Shown piece after piece: positions 53,722 through 61,955 of a stretch of 64,000 nt of DNA. A program made the position numbers and the translations under genes. How positions within the stretch are numbered: the stretch's first letter is position 1; the number at the start of each line of letters is the position of its first letter. Source of the stretch: Hymenobacter negativus (GTDB lineage: Bacteria; Bacteroidota; Bacteroidia; Cytophagales; Hymenobacteraceae); NCBI RefSeq assembly GCF_017571495.1, contig NZ_JAGETZ010000002.1:372001-436000 (forward strand), written 5' to 3'. The notes beneath the pieces were generated by a model that ran no database searches, was not told where the DNA came from, and was given only the letters and a program-made list of their open reading frames with translations.

Positions 53722-54504
53722 CTAAGCGCCCACGAAGGCCTTCACCATCCCAAATATTTCCTCCGGCTTCTCGGCATGCACCCAGTGCCCGGCATCGACC
53801 ACCGTCGCCACCTGCGAGTTGGGAAATAGCGCCGGAATGCCGGTCATTTTATCCTCCGCTGTGATGTAATCTGACTTGCCGCCCCGGATAAACAAAGCTG
53901 GCTTTAGGAATGGCGTCGCGCTAATGGTCTCTTCGCCAATAGCCGCTAACTGGGCCGCTAATACCGGGAGGTTGATGCGCCAGGCAAAGCTGTTGTCCTC
54001 CTGTCGGTACAGGTTTTTCAGCAGAAACTGCCGGACGCCTACACTGTGGATGTGCTGGGCCAGCGCCGCGTCGGCCTCCTGTCGGTTGGTGATGGTGGCA
54101 AGGTTGACGGATTGCAGACCGGCCAGAATTTCGTCCTGATGCTCCATGTTGGAAAAGCGCGGGGCAATGTCGAGCACGATGAGTCGTGCCAGACGCTCGG
54201 GGTAGTCGAGGGCGAAGCGCATGGCTACTTTGCCGCCCATGCTGTGGCCCATGAGCGTGGTTTCGGCCCCAAGCTGCAGGTAGTCGAACAGGGCTAGCAC
54301 ATCCTGCGCCATGAGCGCATAGGTGTGCTCGGGCGAGTGGAAGGAGCGGCCGTGGTTGCGCAAATCGACGCTAATCACGCGCAGGCCGGCTTCAGTGGCC
54401 CAGCGCCGCGCCAGGGTTTGCCAGTTGTCGAGGGTGCCAAACAGGCCGTGGAGGATAACCAGGGGCTGGCCCTGGCCTTGGTCGAGGTAATGAAGCAAAG
54501 GCAT
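53722..54504 (-). CDS. Alpha/beta hydrolase (esterase YbfF-like)
   Basis: A 260-residue cytoplasmic alpha/beta hydrolase. It has the oxyanion motif HGLFGTLDNW (about residues 19-28), nucleophile elbow GHSMGG (about 95-100) with Ser present, the acid-bearing RGGKSDYI and the catalytic His in VDAGHWVHAEKPE near the C terminus. The overall match is to the acyl-CoA esterase YbfF-type family; the substrate is not determined. The ATG at 54504 (MPLLHYLDQGQGQ) is used because the frame to 54552 has no features. It is divergent from the porin gene. Confidence 0.92.
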   Translation of the reverse strand: MPLLHYLDQGQGQPLVILHGLFGTLDNWQTLARRWATEAGLRVISVDLRNHGRSFHSPEHTYALMAQDVLALFDYLQLGAETTLMGHSMGGKVAMRFALDYPERLARLIVLDIAPRFSNMEHQDEILAGLQSVNLATITNRQEADAALAQHIHSVGVRQFLLKNLYRQEDNSFAWRINLPVLAAQLAAIGEETISATPFLKPALFIRGGKSDYITAEDKMTGIPALFPNSQVATVVDAGHWVHAEKPEEIFGMVKAFVGA

Positions 54505-54608
54505 GATGCAAAAGTACGGCCTGCACCGGGCTGCGCCGATGCAGGCCTGCAAACGTGTACTTCATCAAAGCGACACCTGGCAGCACGGAGCTTCGCCGCT
54601 CTATTCAG

Positions 54609-56045
54609 ATGCGCTACTGTCCTAAGCGCTTTATTTTCATCGTGCTGAAAACCCGTCTTGCCTTATTGGCGATAGCCAGCGGACTGCTCTGCGCCGGCCA
54701 GGCCCGTGCCCAGGTCACGCCACCCGGAGCTGCTACACCGCCCGTTCCGCCCAATGCCGCCTCGGCCCAGGAGCCCATGCACCAGCCCAGCGAAGCGCCC
54801 CGCAACTGGAGCCTGCACTTCCAGCAGACACTCATTGACCAGTGGCACAATGACCTGACCACACCGTATGCCGGCAACTATAGCCTAGCCGACCGCGAAT
54901 CGGCGAAGCTTTCCTTCACCAGCACGCTTTTCATTGGGCGGCGGCTGTGGAAGGGGGCGGCTCTGTATTTCAACCCGGAAGTAGCTGGCGGCAGTGGCCT
55001 GAGCGGTGCGCGCGGCGTGGCCGGCTTCACCAACGGCGAAACGTTTCGTATCGGCGACCCGGCTCCAAACCTGTACCTGGCGCGGCTCTATCTGCGGCAG
55101 GTATTTGCGCTGGGTACGGCTACCGATGTGGACCTCGACGACCTCAACCAGTTGGCCGGTACCAGTCCGCAGCGCTACTTCGCTGTCACGCTGGGCAAGT
55201 TCAGCACCGCCGATTTCTTCGACCAGAATAGCTACTCGCACGACCCGCGCACCCAGTTCCTGAACTGGAGCCTGATGAGCGCCGGGGCCTGGGACTACGC
55301 CGCCAATACCCGCGGCTACACCGTAGGTGGCGTGTTTGAGTACGTGACGCCCGGGTTCACGGTGCGCTTCGGCTCCACGCTCATGCCCACGCTGGCCAAT
55401 GGCCCCACGCTGGACTTCCACTACGGCACAGCTCACGCCGAAACCTTGGAGCTGACCAAAACCTACCACCTCAACGGCCGGCAGGGCACCATCCGGGCGC
55501 TGGGCTTTCGCAACGTAGCGGCTATGGCTACCTATAATACCGCCATCCGACTGGCCCAGCTTATCGGCGAGCAGCCCGATGTGACGGCTGTGCGCCGCGA
55601 CGGCCACACCAAGGTGGGCTTCAGCCTGAATGCCGAGCAGGAAATTGCCAACAATGTGGGGCTGTTTGCCCGCGTGAGTTACAACGATGGCAAGAACGAA
55701 ACCTGGGCTTTCACCGAAATCGACCACAGTGCCAGCCTGGGGATTGCCAGCACCGGCGCCCGCTGGCAGCGGCCCGACGACCGTCTGGGCGCGGCCATTG
55801 TAGCCAACGGCATCAGCCCCGAGCACCGTGCCTACCTGGCCGCTGGTGGCTACGGCTTCATCGTGGGCGATGGCGCCCTGAACTATGGCCTGGAGCAGAT
55901 TGGGGAGGTGTACTACAGCTTCGCACTGCCGCAATACCATGCGAGCATCAGCCCCGATTACCAGCTGGTTATCAACCCTGCCTACAACCGCGACCGGAGC
56001 GGGCCGGTGCATGTGGTGGCCATGCGGCTGCATGTAGAGTTTTAG
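54609..56045 (+). CDS. Carbohydrate porin (OprB-like)
   Basis: A 478-residue outer-membrane protein: signal peptide (LALLAIASGLLCAGQARA), a proline-rich linker with PGAATPPVPPNAAS, then a beta-barrel with alternating aromatic strands (LSFTSTLFIGRRLWKGAALYFNPEVAGG, RYFAVTLGKFSTADFFDQN and a C-terminal HVVAMRLHVEF ending in Phe). Motifs match carbohydrate-selective porins annotated OprB. The nearby secreted sugar dehydrogenase suggests that both serve sugar uptake or periplasmic oxidation, but they are divergent and separated by other genes. The ATG at 54609 precedes the signal peptide; the frame extends to 54555. Confidence 0.85.
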   Translation: MRYCPKRFIFIVLKTRLALLAIASGLLCAGQARAQVTPPGAATPPVPPNAASAQEPMHQPSEAPRNWSLHFQQTLIDQWHNDLTTPYAGNYSLADRESAKLSFTSTLFIGRRLWKGAALYFNPEVAGGSGLSGARGVAGFTNGETFRIGDPAPNLYLARLYLRQVFALGTATDVDLDDLNQLAGTSPQRYFAVTLGKFSTADFFDQNSYSHDPRTQFLNWSLMSAGAWDYAANTRGYTVGGVFEYVTPGFTVRFGSTLMPTLANGPTLDFHYGTAHAETLELTKTYHLNGRQGTIRALGFRNVAAMATYNTAIRLAQLIGEQPDVTAVRRDGHTKVGFSLNAEQEIANNVGLFARVSYNDGKNETWAFTEIDHSASLGIASTGARWQRPDDRLGAAIVANGISPEHRAYLAAGGYGFIVGDGALNYGLEQIGEVYYSFALPQYHASISPDYQLVINPAYNRDRSGPVHVVAMRLHVEF

Positions 56046-56066
56046 AAGGCGGACGGAGCCGACCTG

Positions 56067-56074
56067 TATCTTTA
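56067..56074 (+). promoter_or_regulatory. Candidate -7 box (TATCTTTA) for uma2 gene
   Basis: TATCTTTA resembles TAnnTTTG (last base A) and lies 25 bases before the Uma2 start. Low confidence because it is a single short match. Confidence 0.3.
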
Positions 56075-56098
56075 CAGAAACCCGTTCGGCCCTGAATT

Positions 56099-56695
56099 AT
56101 GTCTGCAATCACCTCGCTATCGCAGCTTGACCCAACCAAAACATACAGCTACGCCGACTATCTGACCTGGAAGTTCGACGAGTTTGTGGAGCTCATCAAA
56201 GGCAGGCTTATGCGGCCGATGGCGGGGTCTAGCCGACTTCATCAGGTGTACTCGTTGAACATTGCTGCTGAGATTCGGCAGTATTTGAAAGGAAAGCCCT
56301 GTCAGGTTTACGTGGCTCCTTTCGACGTCCGCCTGAATACTGCTGGCGTCAATGGTGACCAGGAGATTACGACCGTGGTGCAGCCCGATATCTGCGTCAT
56401 CTGTGACCGGACCAAACTTGATGACCGCGGCTGCGTAGGGTCGCCGGATTGGATTGTGGAGATTCTGTCGCCCGGCAATACGGCCCGCGATACCAAAATC
56501 AAGTTCGACCTCTACGAGGAAAGTGGGGTGCTGGAATACTGGATTGTATTTCCGGGGGTGAAAACGGTAGCGGTATATGTGTTGGAGGGAGACCAGTACC
56601 AGCTGGCGGGCGAGTTCTACGAGCCCGGTCCCATTCCGGTGCGCATCCTGTCAGGCCTGGAGCTGGAGTGGAGTGAGGTATTTGCCGAAGCATAA
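56099..56695 (+). CDS. Uma2 family PD-(D/E)XK protein
   Basis: A 198-residue protein of the Uma2 (DUF820) restriction-endonuclease-like family. The fold's metal-binding residues are visible: the PD of VVQPDICVICD, the E of WIVEILSPGN and the K of RDTKIKFDLYEESGVLEYWIVFP. These match the catalytic positions of PD-(D/E)XK nucleases, but no activity has been shown for most family members. No methylase, toxin or transposase is adjacent, so it is an orphan. The family is often present in many copies in a genome. Confidence 0.88.
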   Translation: MSAITSLSQLDPTKTYSYADYLTWKFDEFVELIKGRLMRPMAGSSRLHQVYSLNIAAEIRQYLKGKPCQVYVAPFDVRLNTAGVNGDQEITTVVQPDICVICDRTKLDDRGCVGSPDWIVEILSPGNTARDTKIKFDLYEESGVLEYWIVFPGVKTVAVYVLEGDQYQLAGEFYEPGPIPVRILSGLELEWSEVFAEA

Positions 56696-56774
56696 ATAAT
56701 GCAGGCAACCCCTGTAACGTTGCGGGCATCATTGCGGTAATCGTGGCTAATCATTCACCTTTCTCCTTTTTTCG

Positions 56775-57491
56775 ATGGCTCTGCAACAAACCAAAACCCT
56801 CTGGACCAACCTACTGCTTGCAGTGGGGATGTTATCGTCCTTTATAGCCGCCCGGCCTGAAACTGAGCGCGAAACCCGTTCGGTGGGGGCATTCACCGAG
56901 GTAAACCTGGGCGGTTCGGCGCGGGTAGTGCTCAAGCAGGGAAGCCCCCAAAGTGTCGTGGTTGAGGCCAGCCCGGAAGCTTTGGCCGAGTTTGAAACGG
57001 TGGTGAATGGCGGCCAATTGCGGCTGGCCAACCGAAACAAGATGGGCAATTACAAAGACCAGGGGCCTGTTACGGTATACATCACGGCGCCCAGCCTGAC
57101 GGCGCTACGCGTGGGCGGTTCGGGCAAATTTGAGGTCAATGGCCCACTGAAAGCCGATGCTATGAAGCTGGATGTGTCGGGTTCGGGCAAGCTGCAAGTG
57201 CCACAGCTCACGGCCAGCAGCCTCGAAACCAACCTATCAGGTTCCGGCGACTTGCTGGTGGGCGGAACCTGCCCGCGCCAGCAGCTCCGCATCAGCGGCT
57301 CGGGCCAAGTGAAAGCCCACGACCTGAAATCTGAAACCTGCCAGGCCCGCATCAGTGGCTCGGGCGATGCCCATGTGTACGCCAGCCGCTCGGCCGATGC
57401 CAGCATCTCGGGCTCGGGCAGTGTGTATGTGGCCGGCGGCGCACAGCTTAGCAGCTCGGTGCACGGCAGTGGTCGCATTGTGAAGGAGTAG
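56775..57491 (+). CDS. Head GIN domain (DUF2807) secreted protein, second
   Basis: A 238-residue protein with an N-terminal hydrophobic stretch (LLAVGMLSSFIAARP) and a DUF2807 beta-helix marked by SGSG turns: VGGSGKFEV, VSGSGKLQV, LSGSGDLLV, ISGSGQVKA, ISGSGDAHV, ISGSGSVYV and HGSGRIV. The turns (SGSG) differ from those of the paralogue at 43880 (ASSGG), so the two are distant. Envelope location is inferred. The gene is followed by a palindromic repeat. Confidence 0.85.
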   Translation: MALQQTKTLWTNLLLAVGMLSSFIAARPETERETRSVGAFTEVNLGGSARVVLKQGSPQSVVVEASPEALAEFETVVNGGQLRLANRNKMGNYKDQGPVTVYITAPSLTALRVGGSGKFEVNGPLKADAMKLDVSGSGKLQVPQLTASSLETNLSGSGDLLVGGTCPRQQLRISGSGQVKAHDLKSETCQARISGSGDAHVYASRSADASISGSGSVYVAGGAQLSSSVHGSGRIVKE

Positions 57492-57500
57492 GTGCGTTTT

Positions 57501-57598
57501 GTCATCCAGCGCTTGCGAAGGCATGCGCACCGAAGAGCAGTTCGCGGTAAGTCGGTTCACTGCGAACGTGGTAAGGTCCTTCGCGAGCGTTGGATAAC
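57501..57598. repeat. Palindromic intergenic repeat, copy h (divergent)
   Basis: Arms GTCATCCAGCGCTTGCGAAGG and CCTTCGCGAGCGTTGGATAAC. Similar form and length to the other copies, but a different core (CGCTYGCGAAGG); possibly a sister family. Confidence 0.6.
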
Positions 57599-57729
57599 AG
57601 GTAGGAAAGGCATGATGACAGACGGTGCCGGCCTGCATGATGCAGCACGTCAACACTGACAAATAGCGCCTGGTGTATAAGATTTAGGCATATTACCAAG
57701 CCAGCCCGACCGCCGGCGGCTGGGAGGCG

Positions 57730-57737
57730 TACCTTTG
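57730..57737 (+). promoter_or_regulatory. Candidate -7 box (TACCTTTG) for KAS III gene
   Basis: Exact TAnnTTTG match, 45 bases before the GTG start of the KAS III gene. The -33 TTG is not evident. Confidence 0.4.
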
Positions 57738-57781
57738 CCGGGCCGAAAGGCCCGCTTACGTTTTCCACCCAATACCATTCC

Positions 57782-58729
57782 GTGTACCTTCATCATGTGG
57801 CGGCCTACCTTCCGGAGGCCGTCGTCACCAATGCTCATTTCACCCGTCTGAATGGCCTGGCCAGCGAGTGGATAATTGAGCGCACCGGCATCCAGGAGCG
57901 TCGCAAAGCGGCCCCTGGCGAAAACGCCAACACCATGGCCATTGCCGCAACCCGCGCCGCGCTGGCTGCCGCCCCCGCCTTTGCTCAGAATAGTGTCGAC
58001 CTTATTGTGGCTGGTACCTATACGCCGCACGATACCATCTTTACGGCCGCGCATGCCGTGCAGCGCGATTTGGATATCAACGAAATCCCGACCGTCAGCA
58101 TCTCTTCGGCCTGTTCGTCATTGCTCAATGCGGTCGAAATCGTGGAGGGCTACTTTGCCATGGGCAAGGCCACCCGTGCCGTGGTGGTAGTGAGCGAGCA
58201 CAACACAGCCTACAACAACGAGGAAGATACCATGGCCGGCCACCTCTGGGGCGATGGGGCGGCGACGCTGCTCATCAGCAAAGAGCGCATCAGCCCCGAT
58301 GACCTGCACATTGCCGAGGTCATCACCGGCGGGGCTGCCCCCGTGAGCAAGGCCGATGAAGCCGTGACCCTAAAACCAGTGGAGCGTGGCATCGTGATGC
58401 CATTTGGGCGCGATGTGTTTCAGCAGGCCTGCACCTACATGGCCCGCGTGACGCAAACGCTGCTCGACAAACACCACATCCCCACCGAGGAGCTCACCTA
58501 CCTTATCCCGCACCAGGCCAACCTGCGCATCTCGAAAAACGTGACCAAGTCGCTGGGCCTCGACCCGGCCCGCGCCGTGAGCAACATCGAGCGCCTCGGT
58601 AACACGGGCTGCGCCGGTGCTGCCATTGGCCTAGCCGAGGTGTGGGACACTATCAAGCAAGGCGATAGAATCATCATCACCGTCTTCGGCGGCGGGTACT
58701 CCTACGGGGCGATGCTGCTGAACAAATAA
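57782..58729 (+). CDS. Ketoacyl-ACP synthase III-like protein
   Basis: A 315-residue thiolase-fold enzyme of the KAS III/FabH group. The catalytic triad is present: Cys111 in ISSACSSLLNAVE, His in LIPHQANLRI and Asn in ERLGNTGCAGAAI. KAS III starts fatty-acid synthesis from acetyl-CoA and malonyl-ACP; homologues also serve secondary pathways. Translation begins at GTG (57782). No other fatty-acid gene is close, so it may be a second copy rather than the housekeeping fabH. Confidence 0.88.
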   Translation: MYLHHVAAYLPEAVVTNAHFTRLNGLASEWIIERTGIQERRKAAPGENANTMAIAATRAALAAAPAFAQNSVDLIVAGTYTPHDTIFTAAHAVQRDLDINEIPTVSISSACSSLLNAVEIVEGYFAMGKATRAVVVVSEHNTAYNNEEDTMAGHLWGDGAATLLISKERISPDDLHIAEVITGGAAPVSKADEAVTLKPVERGIVMPFGRDVFQQACTYMARVTQTLLDKHHIPTEELTYLIPHQANLRISKNVTKSLGLDPARAVSNIERLGNTGCAGAAIGLAEVWDTIKQGDRIIITVFGGGYSYGAMLLNK

Positions 58730-58738
58730 GAACTGAAA

Positions 58739-58847
58739 CGGCCGTCATGCCGAACGCAGCCGAGGCATCTCGTGGGCAGCAGTAATCCGACAGAAAGGAT
58801 TAGTGGTGACACGCGAGATGCCTCGGCTGCGCTCGGCATGACGTTCT
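58739..58847. repeat. Palindromic intergenic repeat, copy e
   Basis: GTCATGCCGAACGCAGCCGAGGCATCTCG pairs with CGAGATGCCTCGGCTGCGCTCGGCATGAC. Both arms carry CCGAGGCATCTCG where copies b and d have GAAGNNTCTC. It lies between the KAS III and ArfB genes. Confidence 0.9.
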
Positions 58848-58869
58848 TTGTGTAATAATTCTTACCTCC

Positions 58870-59274
58870 ATGCTACCTCCCGCTGCGGCCTTTCTGCCCG
58901 AAATCACTTTCCAGACCAGCCGAGCCAGCGGGCCGGGTGGGCAGAATGTGAACAAGGTAGAGTCGCGGGTGGAACTGCGCTGGCACCTGATGGATTCGCA
59001 GGTGCTGACTGACGAGCAAAAGGCCCTGATTCTGGAGAAAGTCGGCAACCAGCTCACGGCCGAGGGCCTGCTGCTGGTAGTGGCACAGGACGACCGCAGC
59101 CAGTTCCGCAATAAGGAGCTGGCCCTGGCCCGGTTTCATGAGCTGCTGGTGCGCAGCCTGCGCCGGCCCAAGCCCCGCAAGGCCACCAAGCCCAGTAAAA
59201 GCGCCGTGCGCAAACGCTTGGAGGGCAAGAAACTTCAGGGAGAGAAGAAGGCCAGCCGGCGCAAGCTGGAATAA
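58870..59274 (+). CDS. arfB: Alternative ribosome-rescue factor ArfB (peptidyl-tRNA hydrolase)
   Basis: A 134-residue class I release-factor-like protein without a codon-recognition domain. GGQ (residues 23-25, in ASGPGGQNVNKVESRVEL) is the ester-hydrolysing motif, and the basic C-terminal tail RKPSKSAVRKRLEGKKL and following RRKLE anchors it in the empty mRNA channel of stalled ribosomes. Length and layout match ArfB (YaeJ). It lies alone, after a palindromic repeat and before tandem repeats. Confidence 0.94.
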   Translation: MLPPAAAFLPEITFQTSRASGPGGQNVNKVESRVELRWHLMDSQVLTDEQKALILEKVGNQLTAEGLLLVVAQDDRSQFRNKELALARFHELLVRSLRRPKPRKATKPSKSAVRKRLEGKKLQGEKKASRRKLE

Positions 59275-59316
59275 GAGCCGGCAAAGCCATCGCAACACGT
59301 GGCGGTAGGCATGAGG

Positions 59317-59445
59317 GGTGTGGTTACATGGCTTACACGTGTGTGTAATGGCTGTGGGGGGTGTGGCTACATGCCTTACACATGCGTGCGATAGGTACGG
59401 GGGGTATGACTACATGCCTTACACATGCGTGAGATGGGGTCGGGC
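59317..59445. repeat. Three 43-bp tandem repeats
   Basis: Units start GGTGTGG or GGTATGA at 59317, 59360 and 59403, each with TACATGCCTTACACATGCGTG or a close variant. No coding frame or hairpin crosses the units. The gap lies between convergent arfB and an unknown lipoprotein gene. Confidence 0.85.
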
Positions 59446-59498
59446 ACAGTGGTAATGTGGCCCGCAACGTATTGCGATGAAATAAGGGAGTGGCCCGG

Positions 59499-60242
59499 CT
59501 AGTTCAAATCCAGCCCAAACAGCACCCCAAACCAAGGCTTGTGCTGGTACACCCAGTAGCTGCCATCAGGCCCAAGCAATTGGTCGATGCCTGCTGCCAC
59601 GCCAATGTTGAAAGCCCGGGCATCGTAGATGGTGGCCAGCCCGCCGTGCAGCACTACGCCTTCGTATTCGGTGGTGCTCGGACGCGGCCCGGTTACATCG
59701 GCGGTAATGAAAGTGGAGCCCGCCCCCACAAACGCGCCATAGCCCAGGCCCGTGGCTCGAATGTGCGCCGTGGGCCCAAACGGGGTGCTGCGCTTGGTGC
59801 GGAGGGAGTAAAAATCGAGCCGTCGCCCTACGTAAATAGCGGCGTTGAAATTGGTGTTGAGTTGCACCGGCACTCCCCCCTGCGGCGGCCGCACCTTAAA
59901 AGGAATGGTAAACACATCAAGGTCGAGCCGGCGTCGCAGTAACACCAAATGCCGGTCGGGGCGCAGGTGGTAGTGGATGGTGACGGGAGCCCCCGCAGGC
60001 ACATCCGGGGTGAGAAGCAGCGTATCGGCCCGTTGCTGCACGTAGAGCTGGGCCGGTAGCCGGACTACCAGCGAGTCGGAAGCTTTGCGCCTCACCACGC
60101 GGTAGTAGTCATCATCGAGCTGGGTGACGTGGCCCACCACAGCACAACTGCTCAACGCCAGTGTACTAGCCAGCAGCAGGTGCGGTACAACTAAGCCACG
60201 GCACAGCATCAGGCGGGGGCGATGATTTTTCCAGAACGTCAT
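59499..60242 (-). CDS. Hypothetical lipoprotein or signal-anchored protein
   Basis: A 247-residue protein with a hydrophobic segment (LLLASTLALSSC, about residues 22-33) matching a lipobox, then mixed beta strands of unknown family. Stretches such as FNAAIYVGRRLDFYSLRTKRS and HIRATGLGYGAFVGAGSTFITADVTGP recall small outer-membrane beta-barrels with short turns. It was not recognised as a known family. It lies between the convergent arfB and the mgtE gene on the same strand. Confidence 0.6.
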   Translation of the reverse strand: MTFWKNHRPRLMLCRGLVVPHLLLASTLALSSCAVVGHVTQLDDDYYRVVRRKASDSLVVRLPAQLYVQQRADTLLLTPDVPAGAPVTIHYHLRPDRHLVLLRRRLDLDVFTIPFKVRPPQGGVPVQLNTNFNAAIYVGRRLDFYSLRTKRSTPFGPTAHIRATGLGYGAFVGAGSTFITADVTGPRPSTTEYEGVVLHGGLATIYDARAFNIGVAAGIDQLLGPDGSYWVYQHKPWFGVLFGLDLN

Positions 60243-60294
60243 TTACAGCCCGTTATGCAGCGCATAGATAAGTAGGCCCGACGGGCTGGAAACG

Positions 60295-61671
60295 CTACAG
60301 CAGCGTGCCGCGCAGCAGCAGCAGCGCCACGGTGAAGTAGATAATCAAGCCCGTGACGTCCACCAACGTGGCTACGAAGGGGGCCGAAGACGTGGCCGGG
60401 TCCAGCCCCAGCTTCTTAAGGATGAGCGGCAGCATGGAGCCTGCCAATGAGCCCCATAGCACAATGCCCACCAGCGCAATGCCCACCGTGAGGGCTACCA
60501 GCACCCAATGCTCGCCATAAATAGGCGTGATGCTTTGCCAGATGGCAATGCGCCCGAAGCCCACAAAACCCAGAATCAGTCCCAGCGCCAGGCCCGTAAT
60601 AATCTCGCGCCGCAGCACCCGCCACCATTCGCCCAGCGTGAACTCGCCCAGCGCCATGGCCCGGATAATGAGCGACGTGGCCTGCGAGCCAGAGTTGCCG
60701 CCCGAGCTGATAATCAAGGGCACAAATTGCATCAGCACAATGGCCTTTTGCAGCTCTCCTTCGAAAAACTGCATGGCGGAAGCCGTGAGCAATTCGCCCA
60801 GAAACAGGATTACCAGCCAGCCTGCCCGTTTCTGCACCAGCCGCATGAGCGGCATGGTGAGGTAGGGCTCGTCGAGGGCTTCGGAGCCGCCGAGCTTCTG
60901 CATGTCCTCGGTGTCTTCCTGCTCCCGGATGCTCAGGATGTCATCAATTGTCACAATGCCGAGCAGGATGCCTTGGTCCGACACCACGGGCAGAGCGTTG
61001 CGGTCGTTGCGCCGGAAAATATCGATGGCCTCTTCCTGGTCCTGGTTGGCGGTGAGTTGCACGAAGCGGCGGTCCATCAGCTCGCGCACCCGCACCGTGG
61101 GCGCGGCCAGCAGGAACTCCCGAATGCGAATGTCATCAATCAGTACGCCGTGGGCATCGGTCACGTAGAGCATGCTCAGCGTTTCGGACTGCCCGCCGTG
61201 CTGCCGGATGTAGTCGAGTACCTGCTGCACCGTCCAGTTCTCGCGGATGGCAATGTAGTCCGGCGTCATCAGGCGGCCCACCGAGTACTCGGGGTAGCCC
61301 AGCAGCTGCAAGGTCACCTTGCGCTCTTCCTCCGAGAGGCTTTGCACAAGCTCGGCCACGAAGTTGGCGGGCAGAAATTCCAGCAAGGCCGTGCGGTCAT
61401 CCGGCGACATCTCGTTGAGGATGTCGGCCATCTTGTCCTGGGCCAGGTTATCCAGAAAGTGACGCTGCACCTCCAAATCAAGGTATTCAAACACCTCGGT
61501 AGCCAGCTTGAGGGGCAGGAGCCGGAAGATGATGAGCTGCTCCCGGTCTTCTTCGGCCTCAATCAGCGTTACCAGCTCCGAGGGCTGGAAATCGCGGAGC
61601 AGCTGCTTGAGCTTAAAAAATTCGCCCTCCTGAATCAGGGACGTGATGGTTTCCACGGTCTGCGGCTGCAT
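60295..61671 (-). CDS. mgtE: Magnesium transporter MgtE
   Basis: A 458-residue magnesium channel of the MgtE family: an N-terminal MgtE superhelical domain (about residues 5-130: SELVTLIEAEEDREQLIIFRLLPLKLATEVFEYL, MSPDDRTALLEFLP, PEYSVGRLMTPDY), two CBS domains (about 135-260), and five membrane helices (about 285-455) with PLIISSGGNSGSQATSLIIRAMALGE forming the pore. The ATG at 61671 is preferred, because it begins MQPQTVETIT just before the N domain. Cytoplasmic domains gate the pore on Mg2+ binding. Confidence 0.96.
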   Translation of the reverse strand: MQPQTVETITSLIQEGEFFKLKQLLRDFQPSELVTLIEAEEDREQLIIFRLLPLKLATEVFEYLDLEVQRHFLDNLAQDKMADILNEMSPDDRTALLEFLPANFVAELVQSLSEEERKVTLQLLGYPEYSVGRLMTPDYIAIRENWTVQQVLDYIRQHGGQSETLSMLYVTDAHGVLIDDIRIREFLLAAPTVRVRELMDRRFVQLTANQDQEEAIDIFRRNDRNALPVVSDQGILLGIVTIDDILSIREQEDTEDMQKLGGSEALDEPYLTMPLMRLVQKRAGWLVILFLGELLTASAMQFFEGELQKAIVLMQFVPLIISSGGNSGSQATSLIIRAMALGEFTLGEWWRVLRREIITGLALGLILGFVGFGRIAIWQSITPIYGEHWVLVALTVGIALVGIVLWGSLAGSMLPLILKKLGLDPATSSAPFVATLVDVTGLIIYFTVALLLLRGTLL

Positions 61672-61796
61672 GAAAAAAGAGGGGAGGGGAGATGCTTCGC
61701 TAGGCAAGCGGGGTTGATGGAGAAAATAAGCCCCACAAAAGTAGGGCTAAGCCGGCGGTAAACGAGTATTGAAACCGGTAGAAAGAGCAATACCTC

Positions 61797-61902
61797 CGTC
61801 AAGCTGAACGCAGCAACGGACCTTCGTCCGTTTGAACAGTTTGCCATAAAATCAATTATTGCGAATAGGAGAAGGTCCTTCGCCGCGCTCAGCAGGACAG
61901 CG
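61797..61902. repeat. Palindromic intergenic repeat, copy f
   Basis: GTCAAGCTGAACGCAGC and GCCGCGCTCAGCAGGAC with a GAAGGTCC/GGACCTTC core. It lies between divergent mgtE and cyanophycinase genes. Confidence 0.7.
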
Positions 61903-61955
61903 TATAGCATCGTTCTAGCCCGCCGCCCCATCTTGCCGATTCAAACCCTGCCCTT

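Noticed and set aside
56099..56695. Uma2 protein as part of a restriction or defence system
   Set aside because: No methylase, nuclease partner or mobile-element gene is beside it; only an orphan family member.
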